A DNA stretch of 64,000 nt, taken from the NCBI RefSeq assembly GCF_000271845.1, contig NZ_JH719393.1, positions 62,001 to 126,000 on the forward strand. Direction: 5' to 3'. Below the pieces are notes generated by a model. It saw only the letters and a program-made list of their open reading frames with translations. It was not told the DNA's origin and made no database searches. Source of the stretch: Rhizobium leguminosarum bv. trifolii WSM2297 (GTDB lineage: Bacteria; Pseudomonadota; Alphaproteobacteria; Rhizobiales; Rhizobiaceae). Positions within the stretch are counted from its first letter, which is position 1, and the number at the start of each line of letters is the position of its first letter. A program made the position numbers and the translations under genes. Shown piece after piece: positions 43,439-52,093 of the stretch.

Positions 43439-44014
43439 ATGACCAAGGTCGCTTTCAATATCAGCATGTCGCTCGACGGCTTCATTACCGCAGGAAACCA
43501 GACCAGGGAGGAACCACTCGGCAAGAACGGCGAATTTCTTCATGAATGGTTCTTCAGCAGCGGTGCAGAGGGCGATACATATGTGCAGCGCCTCACCAGC
43601 AATGTTGGCAGCGTGATCTGCGGGCGCAAATGCTATGACGACTCGATCCCATACTGGGATGAGAACGGGCCGACGGGGCCGTTAAAGCTGCCGCTTTTCG
43701 TCGTCACCCGCCGGCCGTTACTCGCCTCGCACAGCGCTGGAATCTATCACGCGGCTGGGACAATTCCCGACGCGGTGAAGCAGGCGAAGTCGGCGGCCAG
43801 AGGCAAGGATGTGAGCCTCATGGGCGGAGCCGACGTCTTTCGCCAAGCACTGGCCGGCGGGTTTGTCGACGAGATCGAGTTGCATATCGTGCCGGTGCTC
43901 TTTGGTGCTGGGACTCGCCTGTTCGACACGCTGCCCAATCAGATCAAGCTTGAGCCCACCAGCATGCTCGACACGCCACCCGCTCGGCATATCGCCTATC
44001 GCATTGTGAAGTAA
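43439..44014 (+). CDS. dihydrofolate reductase / RibD C-terminal domain protein
   Basis: The 191-residue protein is a single RibD_C/DHFR-like domain: KVAFNISMSLDGFITAGNQT, GSVICGRKCYDD, FVVTRRPLL, KDVSLMGGADVFRQALAGGF, DEIELHIVPVLFGAGTRLFD. This family (YwjB/YyaP-like) is a reductase of unknown substrate, probably NADPH-dependent. GGAGAACGCAA precedes the ATG. It lies in the insert between the two dinB-end repeats. Confidence 0.9.
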   Translation: MTKVAFNISMSLDGFITAGNQTREEPLGKNGEFLHEWFFSSGAEGDTYVQRLTSNVGSVICGRKCYDDSIPYWDENGPTGPLKLPLFVVTRRPLLASHSAGIYHAAGTIPDAVKQAKSAARGKDVSLMGGADVFRQALAGGFVDEIELHIVPVLFGAGTRLFDTLPNQIKLEPTSMLDTPPARHIAYRIVK

Positions 44015-44225
44015 GCGAACGCGACCAGCCCTGTTGGACTAAGGTCCAATCCATAAATACCTTTCACGCCACTGGCACTGAAATAGTGGGTCAACGGTCT
44101 CGCACGGCGGGGGTTTTCGAGGCGTCCGGCTTGTTGCCGTTCTGGAGAAGAAGATCGCATAATGTATCGATCGGAACTCTGGGCTCAGGCGGCTGACGAC
44201 CAGCGTGGGTGCTTCGATACAGCAT

Positions 44226-44609
44226 TTAGTTTCGCGCGTTGGCAGGGGTGTGCAGTGAAGCCCCCGCCTTTTCGGCCGCTGCCCGCAGACGCTTATCCCT
44301 GGTCCATAAGACCGCTCGTTGATCGAGGAGGACTGAGGCCATCAAGTGGGCATCTGTGTAGCCAATGCCCATACTAAAAATGGCGTGGCGATCAATCATC
44401 CTCATAACTTCGTCGTGCGTAGCGACGAACGCTTCGCGCTGGGCCGCCAGGAAAGCTATCACGCTACTGCGATCCCGAAGGCTGCCAAGTGCGAGCTCTC
44501 CGATTACGGATGGATGGCATAAGAGACGGTCGTCCTCAATAATCCTACGCAGCTCTGAATCGGCATGCCGGAAATGATCGATCCAGATGGAAGTGTCGGC
44601 AAGTATCAC
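44226..44609 (-). CDS. vapC: VapC-type PIN-domain toxin
   Basis: The 127-residue PIN domain has all four acidic residues: Asp5 (ILADTSIWIDH), Glu38 (GELALGSL), Asp86 (YTDAHLMAS) and Asp105 (TRDKRLR). PIN toxins are Mg-dependent ribonucleases that cut tRNA or rRNA. Its start overlaps the vapB stop (ATGA), the normal order antitoxin-toxin. The module sits between two direct repeats. Confidence 0.95.
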   Translation of the reverse strand: MILADTSIWIDHFRHADSELRRIIEDDRLLCHPSVIGELALGSLRDRSSVIAFLAAQREAFVATHDEVMRMIDRHAIFSMGIGYTDAHLMASVLLDQRAVLWTRDKRLRAAAEKAGASLHTPANARN

Positions 44610-44806
44610 TTGGCAGGTGCGCTCCGGCGGCGTGGGGCTGCCTCCGCATCCGGCATAGTTCCGCCGAGCGCGATCAGGCGTTTTCCCGACTCCACACGAA
44701 CAAGCGTCTCCAACGCTTGGCGGACCAGAGTGGCGGTTTCTTTCGTGCCCGTCAGAAATCTAGCCCTTTCCATGAGGGTGTCGTCGAGATTGATGGTCGA
44801 TCGCAT
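44606..44806 (-). CDS. vapB: VapB-type antitoxin
   Basis: The 66-residue protein begins RSTINLDDTLMERARFLTG, the ribbon-helix-helix (VapB/DUF2191-like) DNA-binding start, followed by KETATLVRQALETLVR and a toxin-binding C-terminus. It should neutralise the PIN toxin and repress the operon through the palindrome at 44824-44845 just upstream. Confidence 0.93.
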   Translation of the reverse strand: MRSTINLDDTLMERARFLTGTKETATLVRQALETLVRVESGKRLIALGGTMPDAEAAPRRRSAPAK

Positions 44807-44823
44807 CGTTTGGCTTCCTGATT

Positions 44824-44845
44824 ATGGTGTTATGGATAGCACCAT
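44824..44845. promoter_or_regulatory. vapBC operator palindrome
   Basis: ATGGTGTTAT-GG-ATAGCACCAT: two 10-base arms with one mismatch, ending 18 bases before the vapB start. It is the likely site of autoregulation. Confidence 0.65.
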
Positions 44846-45210
44846 TTGGTGATAAAATCTACGCCTGATCTCCACTCCAATACGTCGGCCGTCGGATGTG
44901 CCAAATCTAGCAGTGAGATATTTTGCCGCAGGCGCGCGAATTCCTTGTCCCATCGACTGCACGATTGTGGAATGGCGGGGTCGGTGGTTCGCATCCCTTC
45001 AAGGCGAGCAATTGCACAGCCGCTTAGTCATCGCTACCTTCGGGGCGTACCGGTAGCGGGTCATGACTTCCTCCTGTCCGGCACCTCGCGCACTTCACTC
45101 CTGGTGGTGAAGAATCGGAGGCCTTAACATGACGCTTCATCCCACGAACGGGCAGCGACGATCATGTACGAGGGATACATTGCCTGCTTGGATGCCCGTG
45201 CCTGGAAAGC
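44846..45210. other. gene-free stretch
   Basis: A 93-codon plus-strand frame at 44846 has no ribosome-binding site or family. Nothing is supported until the second junction repeat begins at 45211. Confidence 0.35.
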
Positions 45211-45558
45211 GATGCTCGCGGTCTAAAGCGCTAGTCGCAACTGCGGCTCCGTCCCAGAGGCCCGCCGTTCCAGCGAGGACAGGGATACGCCGAGCAGCCG
45301 TATGCCTTTTCGCAGCGGAAAGATCGGCGCGAGCAGAAAGTCGACGATATCCTCGAGATCGGTGATCCCCGGCAGCGCTGCGGGAACCGTCTTGCTGCGG
45401 GTGATCTGGTTGAAGTCGGCGTATTTGACTTTGAGCGTCACCGTCTTGGCGCCGATCGCATTGGCCTCGCAATAAGCCCAAACCTTTTCGATCAGCGGCT
45501 GAAGCCCTTCGCGGGCTGGCTCGTAGCTATGGAGGTCCTGGGAAAACGTATCCTCGGC
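45211..45558. repeat. direct repeat of the SRAP-end/dinB-end junction, copy 2
   Basis: It starts with GATGCTCGCGGTCTAAAGC, a leftover of the SRAP 3' end, and goes on into the intact dinB gene. See 42988-43329. Confidence 0.85.
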
Positions 45559-46311
45559 GCCAACGGATTTGCGCACGCGGTCCGGCTTGACGCGGCGCTC
45601 ATCGATGCCGCGGGCGATGCCATAGAAATAGGGTCCCGACTTCCCAAAATGTTCGACCAGAAATTCAAGCGTCTTTTCCTTGAGGTCGGCGCCGGTGTCG
45701 ATCCCGAGCCGATGCATCTTTTCGGCCGTTGCCGGGCCGACACCATGGAATTTCTTGACGGGCAGAGCCTCGACGAAGGCCAGTCCGTTCCTCGGCGTGA
45801 TGACAGCCTGGCCGTTCGGCTTGTTCAGGTCGCTCGCCATCTTGGCGAGGAACTTGTTATAAGAAATCCCGGCCGAGGCGTTGAGGCCGGTGACTTGCTT
45901 GATCTTTGCGCGGATCTCCAGCGCGATCTCGGTGGCGATGTCCATGCCCTTGAGATTTTCGGTGACATCGAGATAGGCCTCGTCGAGCGACAGCGGCTCG
46001 ATCAGCGGTGTGTATTCGGCGAAGATCTCGCGGATCTGCTGGGACACTGCCTTGTAGACATCGAAGCGGGGCGGCACGAAGATCAGGTCCAGGCATTTGC
46101 GCTTGGCTGTCACCGATGGCATCGCCGAATGGACGCCGAAGGCGCGTGCCTCGTAGCTCGCTGCGGCCACCACGCCGCGGGCCGCAGATCCACCGACGGC
46201 GATCGGTTTGCCGCGCAATTCCGGGTTATCGCGCTGCTCGACCGACGCATAAAATGCATCCATGTCGACGTGGACGATTTTTCGGACTGGGGATAAGCTC
46301 AGGTCATTCAT
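45223..46311 (-). CDS. dinB: DNA polymerase IV (Y family)
   Basis: The 362-residue protein is complete: KIVHVDMDAFYASVEQRDNP (Asp16, Asp18), the SLDEAYLDVTE motif with the second catalytic pair, the ISYNKFLAKMASDLNKPNGQ segment, a helix-hairpin-helix in KKFHGVGPATAEKMHRLG and the little-finger domain. Pol IV copies damaged DNA with error. I see no LexA box in front of it. Its 3' end overlaps the junction repeat. Confidence 0.96.
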   Translation of the reverse strand: MNDLSLSPVRKIVHVDMDAFYASVEQRDNPELRGKPIAVGGSAARGVVAAASYEARAFGVHSAMPSVTAKRKCLDLIFVPPRFDVYKAVSQQIREIFAEYTPLIEPLSLDEAYLDVTENLKGMDIATEIALEIRAKIKQVTGLNASAGISYNKFLAKMASDLNKPNGQAVITPRNGLAFVEALPVKKFHGVGPATAEKMHRLGIDTGADLKEKTLEFLVEHFGKSGPYFYGIARGIDERRVKPDRVRKSVGAEDTFSQDLHSYEPAREGLQPLIEKVWAYCEANAIGAKTVTLKVKYADFNQITRSKTVPAALPGITDLEDIVDFLLAPIFPLRKGIRLLGVSLSSLERRASGTEPQLRLAL

Positions 46312-46526
46312 AGCGGCTCAGCGATCGCGACGAGATCGGCTTTCGCGCCGAAACAAAAAGGGAACATAGCAGGCTTTCGCGCGATATCAACTGTTTCGGT
46401 GGGCGCCTCGTCGCGGCTCGCGAAACTACCGGTACGGCATCGGCGCCGCTCACCGCCTTTCCTTCCTGCTTTCACTATTGGCGGGAATCGTGCGATGATT
46501 GCTCTGTCCTACCGACCGGAGCTGCC

Positions 46527-46781
46527 GTGAGCCCCAACACCCATAACCGCCTTGTCCTGGACTTCATGGCCATGCGCGCCAAGAAAGTCACTGACAGCGT
46601 GCCGGTCGATACCATCATGGACTATGGAATCGACAAGGGGCTCAGCTTGGACCAAGTGGAGGCCGCGTTAATTCACGCCAGCAATCAGGAGTGGATTTTG
46701 CTGGTCGGGTCGAATGTGCATCTGTCGCAAGCAGGCTACGCGGCGATTGGGCCTGCGAACGACAACTCGCTTTCCCGCTAA
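46527..46781 (+). CDS. conserved hypothetical, winged-helix-like
   Basis: GTG 46527 has GGAG six bases before it. The 84-residue protein (NRLVLDFMAMRAKKVTDSVP, GIDKGLSLDQVEAALIHASN, QEWILLVGSNVHLSQAGYAA) has the helix-helix-wing look of a small winged-helix domain. It is divergent from dinB. A family name escapes me. Confidence 0.6.
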   Translation: MSPNTHNRLVLDFMAMRAKKVTDSVPVDTIMDYGIDKGLSLDQVEAALIHASNQEWILLVGSNVHLSQAGYAAIGPANDNSLSR

Positions 46782-46997
46782 TTCTCTCGCAGTGGCGCTC
46801 AGTCGGAGCTGTTGCCTTCCGCGCTTTCATCCGACGATTTCTTGACGATGAAGTGGGGGGCAAGGCCACAAAACTGAAGTGCGCGGTCATGCGGACGCCG
46901 CCGTTCAGGGCATCAGGTGGCGGTGGCGCCGATTTCGCGATCCCAGCGTTCCAGCATTGCCTTGCGCTTTGCCGGGTTCCATAGGTCTTAAAGTCTC

Positions 46998-47150
46998 AGC
47001 CGATCGGCTTGATGTCCTCGAAACGCGGCGGCGTCTCCGTCGGAATGACCGCGCTCTTGGAGGGCGGCTGGAAGGAATTTGCATCCTTCATGCGGAAACC
47101 GACGACAAGAATCTCCGCTATGCAGCCAGTCTCCCAGGCGCCGCCCCCTC
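46998..47150 (-). pseudogene. C-terminal fragment of an unknown protein
   Basis: A minus-strand frame reads AEILVVGFRMKDANSFQPPS, KSAVIPTETPPRFEDIKPIG and stop, like a genuine C-terminus, but a TGA closes it just upstream and no start with a ribosome-binding site exists. The family is unknown to me. Confidence 0.35.
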
Positions 47151-47175
47151 ACACTCAAAGCGAGGTTAGCCATGA

Positions 47176-47380
47176 GAGATAGCCGTCGCAGCTGGACACT
47201 GATCCGAGCGCGGTCGCGTTGACCTACTGCCCCCGGAATCGGATCGAGAACGGCTTCTTCGGACTCGGTTGGCTGGCCGGGCTTTCCCCGGACGCCGCCC
47301 CCGGCCCCGTGCAGATTTCGCGCATGGCAGGCTGTGACTTGCCAGTGCTCTCGCCCTCCTTCTATGACGAGAGATTCTAA
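47176..47380 (+). pseudogene. C-terminal fragment of an unknown protein
   Basis: After a TAG the frame gives LDTDPSAVALTYCPRN, ENGFFGLGWLAGLSPDAAPG, MAGCDLPVLSPSFYDERF and a TAA. The composition is protein-like, but no start or family can be shown. Confidence 0.25.
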
Positions 47381-48390
47381 AAAAGCCTGCTCAAAACCGT
47401 CACGAGCCCAAACGAGAGTGCCGAAATGATCGCCGCAGCGGGTAGGGTAACAACCCATGCGACCACGATATTGCCCGCCAGGCCCCACCGGACCGCAGAG
47501 ACCCGCCTTGCAGCGCCGACGCCGATGATGGCGCCGGTTATGGTGTGGGTTGTCGAAACGGGGATGCCGAGCCATGTGGCGCCGAAGAGCGTCAGAGCGC
47601 CGCCCGTTTCGGCACAGAAGCCTTGCATCGGGTTCAGCCTAGTGATCTTCGAACCCATCGTATGAACGATGCGCCAGCCGCCGAACAGCGTGCCGAGGGC
47701 CATTGCGGCCTGGCATGAAAGCACGACCCAGAGCGGCACATGAAAGCTGCCGCCGAGATAACCCTGCGAGTAAAGAAGCACGGCAATGATACCCATGGTC
47801 TTCTGCGCGTCATTGCCGCCATGGCCGAGAGAATACAGCGATGCCGACAGGAATTGCAGGAAGCGGAATGATCGATCGACGGCAAACGGTGTCTGCCGGA
47901 TGAAAGTCCAGGTTACCGCCAGGATGAGAAACAGCGCTAGAAGAAAGCCTATCATCGGCGACATGACGATTGCGGCAGCCGTCTTGAGAAGCCCGCTCCA
48001 GACAATCGAGCTCAGCCCTGTCTTGGCAAGGCCTGCGCCGACGAGACCGCCGACCAGGGCATGGGAGGAACTCGACGGAATGCCGAATATCCAGGTCAAG
48101 ACATTCCAGACGATAGCGCCGACCAGGGCCGCGAAGATCACCTGCGGGGTGACAATCGCCGGATCGATAATGCCCGTTCCGAGCGTCTCGGCCACATGTA
48201 GCCCGAAGAACAGGAAGGCGATGAAATTGAAGAAGGCTGCCCACAGAACCGCATATTGCGGCCTTAGAACCCGCGTCGATACGATTGTCGCTATCGAGTT
48301 AGCCGCATCGTGCAGGCCGTTGAGAAAATCGAATAACAGAGCGACCCCGATAAGGCCGACCAGCAGAGGAAATGCGAGAGTGGCATCCAT
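47377..48390 (-). CDS. pit: PiT-family inorganic phosphate transporter
   Basis: The 337-residue membrane protein has the two PiT repeats: FDFLNGLHDAANSIATIVST near the start and LGHGGNDAQKTMGIIAVLLY in the second half, each with a ND/HD phosphate motif, plus IPSSSSHALVGGLVGAGL and IPVSTTHTITGAIIGVG. It imports metal-phosphate with protons at low affinity. Its start overlaps the DUF47 stop by one base. In Sinorhizobium the homologous orfA-pit operon is repressed by PhoB (established knowledge). Confidence 0.96.
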   Translation of the reverse strand: MDATLAFPLLVGLIGVALLFDFLNGLHDAANSIATIVSTRVLRPQYAVLWAAFFNFIAFLFFGLHVAETLGTGIIDPAIVTPQVIFAALVGAIVWNVLTWIFGIPSSSSHALVGGLVGAGLAKTGLSSIVWSGLLKTAAAIVMSPMIGFLLALFLILAVTWTFIRQTPFAVDRSFRFLQFLSASLYSLGHGGNDAQKTMGIIAVLLYSQGYLGGSFHVPLWVVLSCQAAMALGTLFGGWRIVHTMGSKITRLNPMQGFCAETGGALTLFGATWLGIPVSTTHTITGAIIGVGAARRVSAVRWGLAGNIVVAWVVTLPAAAIISALSFGLVTVLSRLF

Positions 48391-49031
48391 CAGACATTCT
48401 CGATCACGATGCCGCTGATCTCGTTGGCGACATCTTCGAAACGGTCGACCACCTTTTCCAGCTCGCCATAGATCTCGCTGCCGATCATGTAGGCCATCGC
48501 ATTGTCGGCACCGTGCCGGCGAAACAGGTCTTTGAGCCCCTGCTCGTGGAGCTCATCTGACCGGCCCTCAACGCGCGTCACCTGCTCGACAATGGCTGAC
48601 AGTCGCGGTGCATTGGCGTTCATGCGATCAAGCAGCGGGATTGCCTCCGCAACAAGATTTGCGGCCTCGACGATAGTCTTGCCCATCTCCTGCATGCGCG
48701 GATCAAAGCTGCTCTGCTCGAAGAGCCGAATGGTCTTAACGGTCTTGTGCATCATGTCGATCGCATCGTCCATGGATTGAATGAGATCCTTGATGTCTCC
48801 ACGATCGAAAGGGGTGATGAAACTTCGCCGGACCGCCAGCATTACTTCGCGGGTGATATCGTCCGCCCGGTCTTCCAATCGAACGATCGTTTCGCATTGA
48901 TGCTCGATCTCAATGCCCGACAGCAACCTGTCTAACGCTTGTGCGGCTTCGACGATCGTCTTGGAATGTTGCTCGAAGAGTTCAAAAAACCGGTCTTCGC
49001 GTGGCATCAACCTTCGAAACCAACCCAGCAT
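48390..49031 (-). CDS. DUF47/PhoU-like partner of Pit
   Basis: The 213-residue protein is helical (GWFRRLMPREDRFFELFEQH, RLEDRADDITREVMLAVRRS, SMDDAIDMMHKTVKTIRL, EGRSDELHEQGLKDLFRRHG), the DUF47 family related to PhoU. It acts in the cytosol and is thought to tune Pit activity. It is the first gene of the operon; a PHO box lies 113 bases upstream. Confidence 0.93.
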   Translation of the reverse strand: MLGWFRRLMPREDRFFELFEQHSKTIVEAAQALDRLLSGIEIEHQCETIVRLEDRADDITREVMLAVRRSFITPFDRGDIKDLIQSMDDAIDMMHKTVKTIRLFEQSSFDPRMQEMGKTIVEAANLVAEAIPLLDRMNANAPRLSAIVEQVTRVEGRSDELHEQGLKDLFRRHGADNAMAYMIGSEIYGELEKVVDRFEDVANEISGIVIENV

Positions 49032-49143
49032 TAGAACCTCGCGATTTTTTGCTCTGCACTATAGACGACGACAGCGGACCGTCATCCGGGACAGCCGTGT
49101 CCTAACCTCTATCTCCTTGAAGAGAAAGGGGTCGATTCCGATT

Positions 49144-49162
49144 TGTGACAGATTTATGACAA
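49144..49162 (-). promoter_or_regulatory. PHO box (PhoB site) of the DUF47-pit operon
   Basis: On the minus strand TTGTCATAAATCTGTCACA is two direct TGTCAT-type repeats, close to the rhizobial PHO consensus CTGTCAT-A4-CTGTCAT. Its place upstream of DUF47-pit mirrors Sinorhizobium. Confidence 0.8.
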
Positions 49163-49306
49163 TCCCGCCTTGAAAAAGCAGTATGCTTGAAGGCATTGTC
49201 ACTCAGCTATGGTTTAGCTGGTTCAATGTGAGCTTCACCTTCGCTTTGCCGCCCGGGAGATCAATATGCCTTCAGCCAAAAGCTCAGCCAGCGCGCGGCG
49301 GCTAAA

Positions 49307-49822
49307 ATGAATGCCAAGAAAACCAGATCATACCTCAGCCGGTTGGCAGCCGGGGCCGAACAGCTGTTTCGGGGAGAAGCGATGGAGCAGTTTGCCGCTA
49401 TCTGCTACCGGAGAATTGACGAAAACGCGGTCCAGGTCCTGTTGATCACATCTCGCGACAGCGGCCGCTGGGTCATCCCCAAGGGCTGGCCTATCAGTGC
49501 GCTGTCACCGCACCAGGTTGCCGAGCGCGAGGCTTGGGAAGAAGCCGGCGTGATTGGAAAGGCGAAAAAGCGCCCCTTTGGCTACTATACCTATATCAAG
49601 ACACTCGACACCGGTGAACGAGTTCCGTCCATAGTCCAAGTCCATCTTTTGGAAGCTAAAAAAACGGATGAAAACTTCCCGGAGGAAAAGCAACGAAGCA
49701 GCCAATGGCTCTCACCGTTCGAAGCTGCTGGTCTCGTTCGCGAGCCCGAACTTAAAAGCTTGTTAAAGAAGGTCGAAAAGGCGATCGCGAGGTCCCGTCA
49801 AGCCGATATTAAGAAGAGCTAA
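49307..49822 (+). CDS. Nudix hydrolase
   Basis: The 171-residue protein has the Nudix helix SPHQVAEREAWEEAGVIGKA with the REAWEEAGV core; the first glutamate of the canonical GX5E is not conserved. WVIPKGWP precedes it and a QRSSQWLSPFEAAGLV end follows, as in rhizobial proteins related to diphosphoinositol polyphosphate phosphohydrolase. The likely substrates are dinucleoside or inositol polyphosphates. It is a lone gene, divergent from the phosphate operon. Confidence 0.9.
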   Translation: MNAKKTRSYLSRLAAGAEQLFRGEAMEQFAAICYRRIDENAVQVLLITSRDSGRWVIPKGWPISALSPHQVAEREAWEEAGVIGKAKKRPFGYYTYIKTLDTGERVPSIVQVHLLEAKKTDENFPEEKQRSSQWLSPFEAAGLVREPELKSLLKKVEKAIARSRQADIKKS

Positions 49823-50016
49823 GGTCTCCAAGGGCGCGGGGTGAGCACGTCCGCGCCAGGTAAATGGCGACAACGTCGCTGCCGAGCAGTTGCGTATCGG
49901 CTATGGTCCCTGAGCATCGCCCGGCCCGCGTCCGGCAATGGACAGGATCCGCTTTGGTACTAATATCCTGACTGGTTGACTGGCCTGGACCTCGCAGCCT
50001 GTTCATCCTGAAGCAG

Positions 50017-50104
50017 TGCAGCGGCGAGCGCATCTATCATGTGCCGGGCCAGGAGTATTACGAGGCTTCGGGCGAGAGCATTGCTTCGCCGCTTCAGCGG
50101 CACT
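50017..50104 (+). pseudogene. fragment of a thermonuclease-type C-terminal domain
   Basis: The frame CSGERIYHVPGQEYYEASGE is the core of the small C-terminal (SUNSET-like) domain of rhizobial secreted nucleases. Flanking parts do not continue it. The rest of 49823-50194 is empty. Confidence 0.4.
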
Positions 50105-50194
50105 GCCTAGATACAGTCACGCTCTTCAAATTCGCTTGCCGGCCCATCCGAAAGACCGCGCTGCGCCATGAAAGTCATTGACAACGGGCCGGTC

Positions 50195-50395
50195 GATCGA
50201 GGCGCCGAAGGGCATGATGTTCATTACTATCGGGGACGAGACGGGCATCGCCAATGTCTTCGTCTGGCCAAAAACTCGCGCCGGGTGGTGCTCGGCGCCA
50301 GCATGATGGCGATCAACGGTAAGATGCGGCGGGAAGGGGAGGTGGTTCACCTCGTCGCGCAGCAGCGTTCGATCTCTGGGCCGATCTGTCCCGGA
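50195..50395 (+). pseudogene. dnaE2: duplicated 3' fragment of dnaE2
   Basis: About 200 bases match 57162-57370 inside dnaE2: [20 protein letters not shown] becomes [20 protein letters not shown], then a 10-base deletion shifts the frame, and the [20 protein letters not shown] region follows. It is a stray copy of the OB-fold part, not a gene. Confidence 0.8.
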
Positions 50396-50420
50396 AACCG
50401 GCAGCACAATCTGTCATCTA

Positions 50421-51599
50421 TTAAACGCTCCGGACAGTCGCAACGCTACCGCCGCTGGCGGCCCGGCGCGTCGCAAGCGCCTTGACCGAAAAGAGCGCGT
50501 AGATGACCAGCGGAAGGCAGACGAGATAGGAGGTCCTGATGCCTGCATGTTCTGCAATTAAACCGAGCAGCGGCGGCGCCAGGAAAAAGACCACGAAGGT
50601 CATCTGGCCGAGAGCGGCGACGTTGAGATGTGCCGCGCGATCAGTGCGCTGGGCCGCCGCCGAGACGGCCAGGGGATAGACCGCGCTGCAGCCGGCGCCC
50701 ATCAAGGCGAAGCCCGCCAGTGCAACATAGGCATGCGGTGCGCCCCAGACGGCGCAGATGCCGATCGCGGAAAGAACAAGCAGCATCGTGGCGACGGTCC
50801 GCGCGCCAAACCGATCAACCAGCGGATCGACGAATAGGCGCGCCAGCGCCATGCAAAAAGTGAAAAGTGTCAATCCCAGTCCGCCGATGAAGGGCTCGAC
50901 TGAAAACACGTCGCGCATATAGATCGCCGACCAATCGATCCCGGCACCTTCGACGAGAAAGGCGCCGATGCCGATTACGCAGAGCGGCATTAGCCCCCAG
51001 GTAGGAAGCGCTAGCAGCGGCGCCTTGCCCTCGTCCAACGTGATCCGCGCTGGCGCATTGCGCATGCCGGCGATCGCCCAGATGCCGATGGCAAGGACCG
51101 CGACAAAGGTCACGGCGAGATGTAGCTGCATAGAAATACCGGCTTGGCGCACGACCGAAGAGACAAGCGCCGTGACGAAGAAGCCGAGGCTCCAGAAACC
51201 ATGGGCTCTGTTCATCACGCCGCGTCCCAGCTGCGCTTCGATGCGGTCGATCTCGACATTGAGATTTATCTCCAGCGCGCCGGCGAGTAGCCCCTCGACG
51301 AAAAGCACACAGAACACGGCTGGCGCACCACCGATCCATGGGACAAGCGAAAGCAGCGCAGATGTGCCGAGAACTGTAATAAACGCCGTCGCCCGCGCGC
51401 CGAGCGCGGCGATCAAGGGCGAAGACAAAGTCAACGAAATCAAGGCGCCGATCGCAGCCCCTATCAACGTCAACCCGAGTTCGGACTTATCGACGCCAAG
51501 CGCAACCTGCAAATCCGGCATCCTCGACAGCAGCGCCCCCAGCGACACGGCGAAGAGAAAGAAGCAGACATAGATCCGCTGCTGCGGCGCAATTTTCAT
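50421..51599 (-). CDS. MFS transporter
   Basis: From ATG 51599 (GGAG eight bases before) the 392-residue protein shows about 12 membrane helices: IYVCFFLFAVSLGALLSRMP at the start, LGLTLIGAAIGALISLTLSS, the central loop with RIEAQLGRGVMNRAHGFWSL, and ARLFVDPLVDRFGARTVATM. It resembles the YbjJ/FucP-like group, often exporters of sugars or drugs. The frame open to 51857 includes an unlikely extension. It stands alone. Confidence 0.88.
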   Translation of the reverse strand: MKIAPQQRIYVCFFLFAVSLGALLSRMPDLQVALGVDKSELGLTLIGAAIGALISLTLSSPLIAALGARATAFITVLGTSALLSLVPWIGGAPAVFCVLFVEGLLAGALEINLNVEIDRIEAQLGRGVMNRAHGFWSLGFFVTALVSSVVRQAGISMQLHLAVTFVAVLAIGIWAIAGMRNAPARITLDEGKAPLLALPTWGLMPLCVIGIGAFLVEGAGIDWSAIYMRDVFSVEPFIGGLGLTLFTFCMALARLFVDPLVDRFGARTVATMLLVLSAIGICAVWGAPHAYVALAGFALMGAGCSAVYPLAVSAAAQRTDRAAHLNVAALGQMTFVVFFLAPPLLGLIAEHAGIRTSYLVCLPLVIYALFSVKALATRRAASGGSVATVRSV

Positions 51600-52030
51600 G
51601 ATGCAACTCCGGGGATTGACGCGTCGAAGCAAAACACGCGCTTTTGGATCTGTGATGAATACCTCACAGGGCAGGAGATCAAAACTTGTTTTTGTGGGCT
51701 GCGGCAGACCTGGCGTCTTCCAACCCCTGCGCGCGCTCGACGGGCTTGACCTCAGCGACTTCCATCGGGTTACCCGCCAAACGGGAAATATATTCAATAT
51801 GCCAGCCTTTTGCTTGCCGCTCAGCTCGCCACAGCGATCGCGCAGTCTATTGATCAAGGTAAGCCACAGGCGCTGCCGCTAGGTCCTAGATCGTTCTAAG
51901 GCGCCCGTCGCGGCATGCGAAAAAAATTCCTAATCGGTCCATCGATTTGAATCCGTTCATGGAATCCTTCGCGCCCGCCGCGCGCTCAACTTGCGCGTGC
52001 TAAGCGCGCATTGACTCGTTTTCGCTTTGA
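51600..52030. other. gene-free stretch before the SOS cassette
   Basis: No gene is supported; the right edge holds the LexA box at 52031. Confidence 0.4.
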
Positions 52031-52045
52031 GAACAAATACAGAAC
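52031..52045 (+). promoter_or_regulatory. LexA (SOS) box before imuA
   Basis: GAAC, seven bases, GAAC (the reverse of GTTC-N7-GTTC), 49 bases before the imuA start. It should make the imuA-imuB-dnaE2 operon damage-inducible. Confidence 0.85.
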
Positions 52046-52093
52046 ATATGTCACCTCTTTTCAAGTTAAAAACGGTTTGCCGTAAAGGAGATC

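Noticed and set aside
46312..46400. possible LexA box before dinB
   Set aside because: Only a single GAAC half site is present; no second half at the N7 distance.
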